From positions 62,001 through 126,000 of the forward strand of contig NZ_KE387007.1 of the NCBI RefSeq assembly GCF_000429965.1: a stretch of DNA of 64,000 nucleotides. The letters run 5' to 3'. The notes beneath the pieces are model-generated. The model saw nothing but the letters and a program-made list of their open reading frames with translations, ran no database searches and was not told the origin of the DNA. The position numbers were made by a program, and so were the translations under genes. Positions 16,526 to 26,290 of this stretch are shown piece after piece (the stretch's first letter is position 1; each line of letters begins with the position of its first letter). The stretch comes from Desulfogranum mediterraneum DSM 13871. GTDB taxonomy: Bacteria > Desulfobacterota > Desulfobulbia > Desulfobulbales > Desulfobulbaceae.

Positions 16526-16703
16526 CACTGCTTCTCATCAATGATTCTCGGGGAGCAGCCCTCTGGTCTGAGCCAGGGGGGGAGGCTGCCCCTGGTTGAA
16601 GCGGACTCTCGCTAAACAATTCTTTGCAGATTCTATCTATATCCTATACAACAGATGAAATCTTCCTTTTTTTTCCTCGTCTTCCTCAGGGCATACGCTA
16701 AAG
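16526..16703. other. Divergent upstream region (selenoprotein gene and sdaA)
   Basis: AT-rich spacer. A possible sigma-70 promoter toward sdaA is tttgca followed 16 bases later by tataca (near 16622-16655). No other structure was recognised. Confidence 0.3.
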
Positions 16704-18071
16704 ATGGTACCTCCTATATCGACCTCTGTCTTTGATATCTTTAAGATCGGTCCAGGCCCCTCAAGCTCCCATACCATAGGTCCCATGAAGGCGGCCAGCT
16801 GCTTTCTCGATAAGCTCCAGGACCTACCTGCGGAGCAGCAGGCGCAGCTCAGCAGTCTTCACGTCCACCTCTATGGCTCCTTGAGCGCTACCGGTATCGG
16901 CCATGGTACCCATAAGGCGGTTTTGGCCGGCCTGCTCGGCTGGCTGCCGGAGAGCTGTGATAGCGACGAGTTGCTTGGGCTGATGAGCCGGGAGGGTGAG
17001 GGCTACCAGATTCAGGCCGGCGACCAGGCCATAGAATTTTCCCGGGAGGATATCCACTTTGACGGAGATCGTCCTGGGGCGGAGTTCGCCAACACCCTGG
17101 TCTTTACGGCCCGTGGTCCGGGGGGCGTGGTGCTGGAGGCTGAGTACTACTCCATCGGCGGCGGCTTTATCCGCAGCCGGGGAGAGGAGGAGCCTGTTCG
17201 TCCTTTGCCGGTCCATGCCTTCAGCAACATGACCGAGCTGCGCCGCCTGGTGAACCAGCGGCAGCAAGCCCTCCCTGAACTGATCTTGGAGAATGAAGAG
17301 CAGCTCAGCGGAAAAAGTCGTGAGGAGATCGAAGCCGGCCTGGACCGGATCCTTGGCGCCATGCAGGCGGCCGTGGACAGCGGTCTGGCCGCCGACGGCG
17401 TCCTGCCCGGGCCCATCGGCCTGCAGCGCAAGGCCCGGGTCCTGGACCAGCACAGCCGGGGCCTGAAGAACAGCCATGATCGTTTCCTGGCAGCGCTCAA
17501 CGCTTACAGCCTGGCCGCCTCAGAAGAAAATGGGGCTGGCCGCAAGGTGGTCACCGCGCCCACCTCGGGCTCGGCCGGAGTGATTCCCGGGGTGGTGGCC
17601 GTGGCCCGGGAGTTTCTCCACTACTCGCCCCGCCAACTGCGCCAGGGGTTGGTCGCTGCCGCAGCCATCGCCTTTGTGGCCCGTCACAATGCCTCCATTG
17701 CCGGGGCTGAGGTGGGCTGCCAGGGGGAGGTTGGGGTGGCGGCTGCCATGGCAGCCGCCTTTCTGGCCCAGGGCGCAGGTGCAACCATTCACCAGTTGGA
17801 GAACGCAGCCGAGATCGCCCTGGAGCATCACCTGGGGATGACCTGTGATCCTGTCGGCGGTTATGTTCAGATCCCCTGCATCGAGCGCAACGCCATGGGC
17901 GCGGTCTCGGCCTATAACGCCTATCTCCTGGCAAGCGTGGGTGAGGAGGAGCGGCAGAAGATTTCGCTGGACCAGGTGATCGAGGCCATGCGCCTGACCG
18001 GGGCCGAGATGTCGACCAAGTATAAAGAGACGGCCCAGGGTGGCCTGGCGGTCTGCTCAGTGCACTGTTAG
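16704..18071 (+). CDS. sdaA: L-serine ammonia-lyase, iron-sulfur type, single chain
   Basis: 455 aa, the length of the fused one-chain enzyme. The beta-subunit-like start has GPGPSSSHTIGPM (about 17-29). The alpha part carries the helix APTSGSAGVIPGV and three Cys that hold the 4Fe-4S cluster: GCQGE, MTCDP and PCIERN, plus a terminal Cys (HC at the very end) that can act as the cluster-capping tail. It converts serine to pyruvate and ammonia in the cytoplasm. A permease gene begins 9 bases after its stop, indicating a serine-uptake and breakdown operon that feeds pyruvate toward acetate formation. Confidence 0.95.
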   Translation: MVPPISTSVFDIFKIGPGPSSSHTIGPMKAASCFLDKLQDLPAEQQAQLSSLHVHLYGSLSATGIGHGTHKAVLAGLLGWLPESCDSDELLGLMSREGEGYQIQAGDQAIEFSREDIHFDGDRPGAEFANTLVFTARGPGGVVLEAEYYSIGGGFIRSRGEEEPVRPLPVHAFSNMTELRRLVNQRQQALPELILENEEQLSGKSREEIEAGLDRILGAMQAAVDSGLAADGVLPGPIGLQRKARVLDQHSRGLKNSHDRFLAALNAYSLAASEENGAGRKVVTAPTSGSAGVIPGVVAVAREFLHYSPRQLRQGLVAAAAIAFVARHNASIAGAEVGCQGEVGVAAAMAAAFLAQGAGATIHQLENAAEIALEHHLGMTCDPVGGYVQIPCIERNAMGAVSAYNAYLLASVGEEERQKISLDQVIEAMRLTGAEMSTKYKETAQGGLAVCSVHC

Positions 18072-18080
18072 GGGGATGGT

Positions 18081-19319
18081 ATGGAGAGCAAGAAAAAAGG
18101 TGTTGGCGTGATTGCCCTGCTGGTGACCGGCAACCTGATCGGGGCCGGGATCCTGGCCCTGCCCATGCAGACCGGTGGCGCCGGCCTGTTCTACTCCTTT
18201 CTGGCCATGGTGGTCTTTGCCGGGGCAATGTATTTCTCTGCCATGGTCCTGGCCAGGGAGGCGGTGGCTCGAAAGGAGGATAACTTCAACTATCCCAGCC
18301 TCTACGGCAGCTACCTGGGGGCCGGCGGCAAGTGGCTGGCCACTGCTGCCAACCTGCTGATCCTCTACGGCCTGCTTACCGCCTACCTCGGCGGCGGCAC
18401 CGCCATCATCGTGTCCGCCCTGGCCGACAGCCTGGGCACGGGAACAGCCACGACCATGGGGGTCACCCTGGGCCTGTTTCTGGTCCTGTCCGCCTTTACC
18501 GCCATGGGCAGCGGCTTTGTGGCCCGTTATAACCAGTGGCTGATGCTTTTCCTGGGGATCTCCTTTGTCGCCATGGTGGTCATGGGGGCCGGCAAGGTGG
18601 AACTGGCCAAGATGGCGTTCCACGACCTCCGTTTTTTGCCCGTGGCCATCCCGGTGATCCTGACCTCCTTTCACTTTCACAACATCATCCCCACCATTTG
18701 CAGGGATATGGAGTGGGACCTGGCTGCGATCTCCAGGGCCATGCTCATGGGCATGGTCATCGGTTTTGTGGTCAATACCCTCTGGGTCGGGGTGGGGATC
18801 GGCACCCTGCCGCTCACCGTGGGCAGTGACTCCATCCTCAGCGGTTTCCGCCAGGGCCTGCCTGCCACCGTGCCCCTGGGCCATATCCTGGAGAACCCCC
18901 TCTTCAACGGGGTGGCCGTGGCCTTTTCCCTGACCGCCATCTGTACCTCCTATGCCGCCACCGGCATCGGCCTGATGGCCTTTAACCGTGACCTCCTCGG
19001 CAACGGCCGCCGCCTGGGTGTGGTGGCCGCTACCTTTGTGCCGCCCCTGCTGATCGCCATCTTCTTTCCGGCGATCTTTCTCAAGGCCATCGGCGTGGTC
19101 GGTGGGGTCGGGATTGCCCTGCTCTTCGGGGTCTTGCCGGTGATGATCTATCTCCTCAACAACAAGACCCTGGGGGCCAGGATCTTGGCCCTGCTGATGG
19201 GGACGCTCTTTGTCGGAGCCCTGCTGGTGGATCTCGCAAATGATATCGGCTGGATCAACACCGAGGCGATCCTGAAGGATTTTCAGGAAAAGGCGGTCCG
19301 GCAAGAGCTGCGGCAGTGA
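18081..19319 (+). CDS. Amino-acid permease, HAAAP family (probably serine)
   Basis: 412 aa with about 11 membrane helices. The first helix has GVIALLVTGNLIGAGILALPMQTG, the broken TM1 motif of hydroxy/aromatic amino-acid permeases. HNIIPTICRDM is also typical of the TyrP/Mtr/SdaC group. It is directly downstream of sdaA with a GGGGGATGGT ribosome region, so serine or threonine is the likely cargo; sequence alone cannot exclude aromatic amino acids. Confidence 0.85.
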   Translation: MESKKKGVGVIALLVTGNLIGAGILALPMQTGGAGLFYSFLAMVVFAGAMYFSAMVLAREAVARKEDNFNYPSLYGSYLGAGGKWLATAANLLILYGLLTAYLGGGTAIIVSALADSLGTGTATTMGVTLGLFLVLSAFTAMGSGFVARYNQWLMLFLGISFVAMVVMGAGKVELAKMAFHDLRFLPVAIPVILTSFHFHNIIPTICRDMEWDLAAISRAMLMGMVIGFVVNTLWVGVGIGTLPLTVGSDSILSGFRQGLPATVPLGHILENPLFNGVAVAFSLTAICTSYAATGIGLMAFNRDLLGNGRRLGVVAATFVPPLLIAIFFPAIFLKAIGVVGGVGIALLFGVLPVMIYLLNNKTLGARILALLMGTLFVGALLVDLANDIGWINTEAILKDFQEKAVRQELRQ

Positions 19320-19374
19320 GCGGGCCTCTGTTTCCTGCTCCTGCGCCTCCAGGCAGAGGGCAGCCTGTTTGAGC

Positions 19375-20010
19375 TTATAAGAGCCGGTGTTCCCGCAGGT
19401 CTTGGATGAACCGTTTCTCCAGTTGTTCGTCGTCCCTGCGGACAAACCTGTCCAGGTTGACACTTCTTGCGCGGGCCGACCAGATCCGCTGACCGCTGTG
19501 CACCTCAAACAGAGAGGCCTCCATGGCGTCAACGGTTCTGTCCACCTCTGTGCCCCCCCAGACTTCGCTATAGATGACCGAGTAGTAGCCATAGCCACTG
19601 TCCCAGCTTATGCCGCCGCCAAGGGCGTAGTGCTTTTCCGGGAACTGGTACTCGCTGCTCTTCTCGGCAAGGAGATGGGTAATCAGGAGAACGCTTGCCC
19701 CTGAGCGGTTGAGGGCCTGTTGCAGTGCCTCCCTGGTCGGCTGGCCCGCAGCCAAGTCGTAGCGATAGCTGGGCATGGCCCTGAGTCCTGCCTCTTCGAG
19801 TTCAGCCACAAAACTGTCTTCATAGATTTTGTGGGCAACGGGATCCTTGAACACCCCGAGCACAAAAACCGGCCCCTTAATTGGTCCCTGATAGCCGCTG
19901 TTGATCCAGGAAGAGGTCAGGGTGGTACTGGCACAGGCCTGGCAGCAGAGAGCGATAATGAGCAGCAGAATAGCCTGTCCGGGTCCTGGTTGTCTCTTTG
20001 AGTGTTCCAT
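19375..20010 (-). CDS. Lipoprotein, DUF4136-like
   Basis: 211 aa from ATG 20010 after GGGGAAG; longer in-frame starts lack a signal peptide. The lipobox ends at Cys (IALCCQAC, about residue 26). The mature start TTLTSSWINSGYQGPIKGPVFVLGVFKDP, then YEDSFVAELEEAGLRA, SGASVLLITHLL and IWSARARS, fits DUF4136-like lipoproteins with a fold related to TolB/GNA1162-type N-domains. Function is unknown. It converges with the permease gene. Confidence 0.7.
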   Translation of the reverse strand: MEHSKRQPGPGQAILLLIIALCCQACASTTLTSSWINSGYQGPIKGPVFVLGVFKDPVAHKIYEDSFVAELEEAGLRAMPSYRYDLAAGQPTREALQQALNRSGASVLLITHLLAEKSSEYQFPEKHYALGGGISWDSGYGYYSVIYSEVWGGTEVDRTVDAMEASLFEVHSGQRIWSARARSVNLDRFVRRDDEQLEKRFIQDLREHRLL

Positions 20011-20276
20011 TTTCTTCCCCCTTGCAATGGTATCGTGGCTCCAGGCTGGGCGTCTCCTTCTTCCGGCTCGATGGTCTCCCCTCCCGGCGCCCTGTCTCCA
20101 CTGATAGTACTCTCTTTTTTTCCAGCTTGGCAAGGTCGGTCTCTGTCAGGGGCGGCAGGGGGAGGTGAAGCGAACCGGCCCTTGGTCCAGTTGGATCGTT
20201 CCTTTGCTCTTGGCAAGGTTACGGACTGGTTGTTCTGGGACGGCTTCTGTTCTGGGGGGGCGGGCAAACAGAGGGC
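20011..20276. other. Intergenic region
   Basis: No gene is supported here. It holds the upstream region of the lipoprotein gene and leads into the tRNA terminator. ORFs across it have biased composition and no ribosome site. Confidence 0.4.
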
Positions 20277-20309
20277 AAAAAAAAAGCTTGCTCCCCGGGG
20301 GAAGCAAGC
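20277..20309 (-). terminator. Intrinsic terminator of tRNA-CAU gene
   Basis: The stem gcttgct/agcaagc (20286-20292 and 20303-20309) has a GC-rich inner part and is followed on the minus strand by nine T (plus A-run 20277-20285). It lies about 50 bases past the tRNA 3' end. Confidence 0.8.
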
Positions 20310-20357
20310 CTATCTGAGAAAAGCTGCAATATTCTGCGTTGCGCTTTTGTATACAAG

Positions 20358-20434
20358 TGGTGGCGATGCAGGGACTTGAACCCCGGACACCACGGATATG
20401 AGCCGTGCGCTCTAACCAGCTGAGCTACATCGCC
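20358..20434 (-). tRNA. tRNA with CAU anticodon, probably elongator tRNA-Met
   Basis: 77 nt including encoded CCA. The acceptor is GGCGATG/CATCGCC with discriminator A. The D-arm region is TAGCTCAGCTGGTTAGAGC, the anticodon stem CACGG/CCGTG with loop CTCATAT (anticodon CAT), and the T-arm GGGGTTCAAGTCCC. The acceptor and D-arm resemble bacterial elongator Met. A CAU tRNA-Ile2 (lysidine) cannot be excluded by eye. An intrinsic terminator follows. Confidence 0.9.
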
Positions 20435-20548
20435 ACTAAAGGTAGAACCGTTCGTTTTTGAACCGTGCCAATATTCAAAATTTAGCCGCGTTTGTCAATA
20501 GGAAAGAACACCTTTAGTCAAGAAAATTACCTGTTCCCCGAGGCAGCC

Positions 20549-20599
20549 AAAAAAAAAGCGTTGTCTGCCCCGGCCAATCGGCCAAAGAAGACAACGCTT
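20549..20599 (-). terminator. Intrinsic terminator of groES-groEL operon
   Basis: The 11-bp stem aagcgttgtct/agacaacgctt (20556-20566 and 20589-20599) has a 22-base loop. On the minus strand it is followed by a run of nine T (plus A 20549-20557). It lies about 30 bases after the groEL stop. Confidence 0.88.
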
Positions 20600-20630
20600 A
20601 TTTACAGCAAGCCTGGAAAGGCAGGGGACA

Positions 20631-22295
<1,665 letters not shown>

Positions 22296-22327
22296 CTAAT
22301 TAATAACTTGAACCGATAATGTTTTTC

Positions 22328-22618
22328 TTACGCTTCTACTACACCGAGGATGTCATCTTCACGCATGATCAGAAAATCCTCTCCGTCCAGTTTTACATCG
22401 GTTCCACCGTACTTGGAAAAGAGGATACGATCGCCGATGGCTACATCCATGGCTACCCGCTCACCAGCGTCGCTCAGTTTACCGGGACCAACGGCCACGA
22501 TCTCGCCTTCAGCCGGCTTCTCTTTGGCAGAATCGGGAATGATGATGCCACCTGCTGTTTTCTCTTCTTCTTCCAGGCGCTTGACCAGGATACGGTCATT
22601 CAGTGGACGAATTTTCAT
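22328..22618 (-). CDS. groES: Co-chaperonin GroES (Hsp10)
   Basis: 96 aa. Typical motifs are [31 protein letters not shown] with the mobile loop, EIVAVGPGK and [27 protein letters not shown] lies 5 bases before the ATG. It is the lid of the GroEL chamber and the first gene of the operon. The 150-base leader has GC-rich inverted repeats (agcccc/ggggct near 22690-22730), but no CIRCE element was found, so regulation is probably not by HrcA at this site. Confidence 0.98.
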   Translation of the reverse strand: MKIRPLNDRILVKRLEEEEKTAGGIIIPDSAKEKPAEGEIVAVGPGKLSDAGERVAMDVAIGDRILFSKYGGTDVKLDGEDFLIMREDDILGVVEA

Positions 22619-22796
22619 GGATACTCCTCCTGTTGTTACGTAAGTGTGTTGTAATAAAAACTGTAAAATCTAAGCCTATATAAGTTCAGCCCCGAGCTGC
22701 TCGGCGCAGCCTCCTCTGTGTGGGGGCTAAAGCGAAGCTTCTGCTTTCAAACTCCGCAAAACAATAGTGACAGTTTTTGAAAAATCAAGGGCAGGT

Positions 22797-22818
22797 GGGC
22801 GGAAAAAAAATTCCGCCC
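22797..22818 (-). terminator. Hairpin downstream of ilvE
   Basis: The 8-bp perfect stem gggcggaa/ttccgccc (22797-22804 and 22811-22818) has a six-A loop on the plus strand, lying 56 bases past the ilvE stop. The T-run is inside the stem-loop on the minus strand and none follows it, so terminator function is only probable. Confidence 0.5.
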
Positions 22819-22873
22819 AATATGCTGAAATTAAATGGTAAAATTTTCGAGGTGCAGCGATGAAGTGTTTTTT

Positions 22874-23959
22874 TTAGCGCACCGGGACGACCCATTCGTG
22901 GTGGTCCGCACGGCTGCCGAACTGGATTCCCTGGAGCTCTTCGTAGAGCCGCTTGGCCAGGGGGCCGGTGGTGCCCTGGTTGATCTGGATGGAGGACTCC
23001 TTGTAACATAATTCGCCCACCGGAGCGATGACCGCGGCCGTACCGGTGCCGAAACTCTCCTGCAGGGTTCCGTTTTCACTGGCCGTGATGATCTCATCGA
23101 TGCTGATCGGCCGCTCCTCGACCCGGATCTCCCAGTCCCGGGCCAACTGCAGCACCGAGTCCCGGGTGATGCCCGGCAGGATGGAGCCCTCCAGGGGCGG
23201 AGTGAGCAGGACGTCGTTGATCATGAAGAAGATGTTGGAGGTACCCACCTCCTCTATATACTTATGTTCCCTGGCATCCAGCCAGAGGACCTGGGTATAG
23301 CCCTTTTTCTGGGCAGCGATCTGGGCCTTGAGGCTGGCGGCATAGTTGCCGGCGGTCTTGGCGTCTCCCACCCCGCCGGGAACGGCCCGGACGTACTGGT
23401 CTTCCACATAGATCGTGGTGGGGTTGAACCCCTCGGCGTAGTAGGCGCCCACAGGACAGGCGATGATGAAGAACTGGTACTCCTCGGCTGCCCGCAGCCC
23501 CAGCATGGGTTCGGTGGCAATCATGGTGGGGCGGATGTAGAGGCTGGCCCCTTCGCTCCGGGGGACCCACTCCCGGTCCAGGTAGATCAGGGATCGCAGG
23601 GCCTGGAGGACCCGCTCCTCGGGAAAGCGGGGCATGCACATCCGCACTGCCGAGAGGTTCATCCGGGCAAAGTTATCCTGGGGACGGAAGAGCAGGATCC
23701 GGCCATCCTCGGCCCGGTAGGCCTTCATCCCTTCGAAGATGGCCTGACCGTAATGGAGCACCATGGCTGCAGGATCGAGGTCGAGTTGCCGGTAGGGCTG
23801 GATGGCGGCCTGGTGCCAGCCCTGCTTCCGGTTCCACTTCATGGAGAACATGTGATCGCTAAAAAACTGACCAAAGCCTAACTTGTCCTGAGCGGGTTTG
23901 CTTTTTAGTTGATCCTGCGGTACTTTTTCTACAGCTATCTCAAACTCCTGGTTCAGCAT
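22874..23959 (-). CDS. ilvE: Branched-chain amino-acid aminotransferase
   Basis: 361 aa, the length of the larger class-IV PLP aminotransferases. It has the start motif FGQFFSDHMFSMKWN, LHYGQAIFEGMKAYR, the acceptor region KTAGNYAASLKAQ, EVGTSNIFFMI and GTAAVIAPVGEL. It transfers the amino group between glutamate and the keto acids of Leu/Ile/Val, the last step of the pathway begun by IlvBN in this window. It stands alone on the minus strand and diverges from a permease gene. Confidence 0.94.
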   Translation of the reverse strand: MLNQEFEIAVEKVPQDQLKSKPAQDKLGFGQFFSDHMFSMKWNRKQGWHQAAIQPYRQLDLDPAAMVLHYGQAIFEGMKAYRAEDGRILLFRPQDNFARMNLSAVRMCMPRFPEERVLQALRSLIYLDREWVPRSEGASLYIRPTMIATEPMLGLRAAEEYQFFIIACPVGAYYAEGFNPTTIYVEDQYVRAVPGGVGDAKTAGNYAASLKAQIAAQKKGYTQVLWLDAREHKYIEEVGTSNIFFMINDVLLTPPLEGSILPGITRDSVLQLARDWEIRVEERPISIDEIITASENGTLQESFGTGTAAVIAPVGELCYKESSIQINQGTTGPLAKRLYEELQGIQFGSRADHHEWVVPVR

Positions 23960-24057
23960 GTTGTCCTCTTGTTGTCAGCACTCTTGCTGCTGCTAAATTG
24001 TAGGCCAAGACGAGATCCGCTAGCATTAATAACAGCCATGTCGTATGATCTCAGCTT

Positions 24058-25317
24058 ATGTCACATTTGAAATCTGAAAAAAAGAGTTCAGGCCTTGACC
24101 CTGCTCAGCCAGATCACAGCCAGGGGCCAGCCAGAATCGTTACTTCGGTTCAGATACGGTTCTTTGTGGTGGTCTTTTTACTCTCAACTCTGATGCTGGG
24201 TTGGGTGCTCTGGCCCTTTGGCCAGTTTCTGATCCTCGCCTTTCTCCTGGCCGGCATCTTTCGGCCCATCTATAGCTGGCTGGGGAGATGGGTCTCTGTC
24301 TGGGTGGCCTCGGGCTTGACCTGTGGGCTGATCATCCTGATCGTCTTTATCCCCCTGACCTTCTGCATCGGGGCGCTCTCCTCAGAGGCCCTGAATCTCT
24401 ACCATCTGGGTAAGGACAGTGATGTCCTCCTGAAACTGCCCCAAGTCATTCATAATAACTCATTGATTCAACAGGCACAAGAGGTACTGGCCGGCTTTGG
24501 GGTGAATTTTAGCCCACCCGATGTCAACGAGATCATCTCCAATGTCAGTAAAACTGCGGGTATGTTTATCTACACCCAGGCCTCTGCCTGGGCCGCCAAC
24601 GTGATGAGTTTTGCCTGGCAGTTTTGCGTGCTGATTCTGGTGATTTTTTTCCTGCTGATCGAGATGGATGAACTCATCGAATTTTTTGCCAAGCTCTCTC
24701 CCCTGCCCGATGATCAGGACCGGCTGCTGATGCATAAGTTCATGGAGATCTCGGGGGTGATCCTGGTGGGCAACGGCCTGAGCGGCGTCTTTCAAGGCAC
24801 CGTGGGCGGGATATTCTTCGCCCTCTTGGGGCTGAAGTCTCCGGTACTCTGGGGGGCGGTGATGGCGGTGCTGGCCTTTCTGCCCATCTTCGGCATCGGC
24901 CTGGTCTTGCTGCCCACGGCGGTTATCCTCCTGCTCGGCGGATCCATTGCCAAGGCCGTGGTCACCGCTGTCTTCTATCTGCTCCTCTCCTTTTCAGTGG
25001 AGTACCTGCTCAAACCCAAGTTTGTCGGCAGCCAGGTGAAGATGCATACCCTCTTGGTCTTTCTTGCCATTATCGGCGGGATGAGCCTGTTCGGAGTGCT
25101 GGGTATTATCTACGGGCCCCTGATCGTGACCGCCTTTTTGACCTTATCGGATATGTATCTGGGCGAGTACCGTCTGCACTTAAACGCTGATCTCACTTGC
25201 AATGGTTGGGGGACGCCAGGGGATGTCGATGGCGATGGCGATGGGAGCGGGGATGCGCCGGCCTTGCCGCCGCTGGTTGAGCCTCACCGGGAGGGTGCTG
25301 CAGAAGAGCTGGACTAA
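24058..25317 (+). CDS. AI-2E family transporter (PerM-like) with acidic tail
   Basis: 419 aa with about seven or eight membrane helices. Family marks are LLIEMDELIEFFAKLSPLPDDQ, GVLGIIYGPLIVTAFLTL and the helix pair ending GGMSLFGVL. The family is broad; members export autoinducer-2 or exchange ions, so the name is not proof of AI-2. The last 45 residues are unusual: an acidic Asp-Gly run (DVDGDGDGSGD) that could bind calcium. No strong ribosome site is seen. Confidence 0.82.
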   Translation: MSHLKSEKKSSGLDPAQPDHSQGPARIVTSVQIRFFVVVFLLSTLMLGWVLWPFGQFLILAFLLAGIFRPIYSWLGRWVSVWVASGLTCGLIILIVFIPLTFCIGALSSEALNLYHLGKDSDVLLKLPQVIHNNSLIQQAQEVLAGFGVNFSPPDVNEIISNVSKTAGMFIYTQASAWAANVMSFAWQFCVLILVIFFLLIEMDELIEFFAKLSPLPDDQDRLLMHKFMEISGVILVGNGLSGVFQGTVGGIFFALLGLKSPVLWGAVMAVLAFLPIFGIGLVLLPTAVILLLGGSIAKAVVTAVFYLLLSFSVEYLLKPKFVGSQVKMHTLLVFLAIIGGMSLFGVLGIIYGPLIVTAFLTLSDMYLGEYRLHLNADLTCNGWGTPGDVDGDGDGSGDAPALPPLVEPHREGAAEELD

Positions 25318-25338
25318 GGGGGGCTGGCAGCCAGTGTC

Positions 25339-25743
25339 TTACTGGGCGGCTGTGGTGAGTGGTACGGCTGGGTGCTGATGGCCGAGGGTGATGGGAGTTT
25401 CGCTGAATTTGAGCTGGATTCCTTCACGGTTGACGGTTTGTTCCAGAAATGCCTGCTTGCAGTCAGCCCCGCTGTAGAGCACGTTGATAGGGGTGCTGAG
25501 TTGTTCTTCCCTGTTGGCCGTGTTGAGGAGATGGATGAGTTTGTAGATTTTGAAAAGGGAGCAGTCGTCCAGCAAGCGGGTAGCCCGCAGGTCGATGACC
25601 AGCAGGCGGCAGGAAGCGCTGTAGAGCTCTCCCAGGCCGGCTTGAAAAATTGCCTCAGCCTGATCCTGATTAATCCGGCTGGTGACGATAATCTGTACCG
25701 TGCCGTTGTTCATTCGTTTTATCTGCGCATATTCTTGGTGCAT
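25339..25743 (-). CDS. STAS-domain-like protein
   Basis: 134 aa from ATG 25743 (ribosome site GGGAGGG). The pattern GTVQIIVTSRINQDQAEAIFQAGLGEL, then LLVIDLRATRLLDDCSLFKIYKLIHLL and ISV-like strands, recalls anti-anti-sigma (STAS) folds: alternating strands and helices with a short DLRxTxxxD segment where the phospho-acceptor usually sits. No classic DxSG serine is present, so phosphorylation control is doubtful. It converges on the permease gene. Confidence 0.55.
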   Translation of the reverse strand: MHQEYAQIKRMNNGTVQIIVTSRINQDQAEAIFQAGLGELYSASCRLLVIDLRATRLLDDCSLFKIYKLIHLLNTANREEQLSTPINVLYSGADCKQAFLEQTVNREGIQLKFSETPITLGHQHPAVPLTTAAQ

Positions 25744-25779
25744 CCTCGATCCCTCCCTGCTGCTCATCACGCTGCCCAT

Positions 25780-26131
25780 CCTAATCTTTTTTGACTTTTT
25801 AGCTTGTGGTATCTCGCCTCCTCTTTGCGTATAGTGTAACCAGTCTGTCTCAGGAGCCCAGTAAAGGTCTGGTAAGCTTTTCTCTGTCCGTAAGTGTGGG
25901 GCAAGACAGGGGCCTGGCCGGGACCCTGGAGAGGCTGCTGTGGCCCTGGCTGAGCAGAGCTTATCTCTTTACTCTTTCTGACGCGGCTTATACAGTGTAA
26001 GGGAAGTAAAGAAAACAAAGAGACAGGGGGATAGCTCAGACCATGGCCAGGCTATGGTCCGCGCAGGAGGGGGGTATAAATTATCTTTAAGGGAGCACAT
26101 TAGGAGTTGTTGAAAGCGAAAAATTGAGTAC
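25780..26131. other. Intergenic region upstream of pta
   Basis: No supported gene. It contains an inverted repeat accatggccaggctatggt near 26040-26058 and a purine-rich stretch. Promoter elements for the pta operon probably lie in its right half. Confidence 0.4.
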
Positions 26132-26146
26132 ATTGGTCATACCAAT
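26132..26146. promoter_or_regulatory. FadR/PdhR/LldR-type GntR operator before pta-ackA
   Basis: The perfect palindrome attggt-cat-accaat matches the TGGTnnnACCA core bound by FadR-subfamily GntR regulators such as PdhR and LldR. A further half-site, ttggtc, lies 4 bases on (26149-26154). It is 145 bases before the pta start, consistent with control by a pyruvate or lactate-type regulator. Confidence 0.65.
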
Positions 26147-26290
26147 AATTGGTCTGTTTTTTTTGAAGGGGAACCCATGGCTCTCCCTGAGCCATCCGGG
26201 CTGGTGAATCAATCCACAGGATCCTCCGGGGATAATAAGCCCCACTTGGTCCCTTGTGTTAACTGTTTGAGAAGATGAAAAGAGGCTCTT

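Noticed and set aside
18057-19598. Long minus-strand ORF of 513 residues
   Set aside because: Antisense of sdaA end and the permease; composition dominated by Gly, His, Gln as expected of a shadow frame in GC-rich DNA.
22619-22790. CIRCE or sigma-32 promoter before groES
   Set aside because: No TTAGCACTC-N9-GAGTGCTAA repeat. A tttgaaa...ccccca pair exists, but its spacing is too long for a heat-shock promoter.
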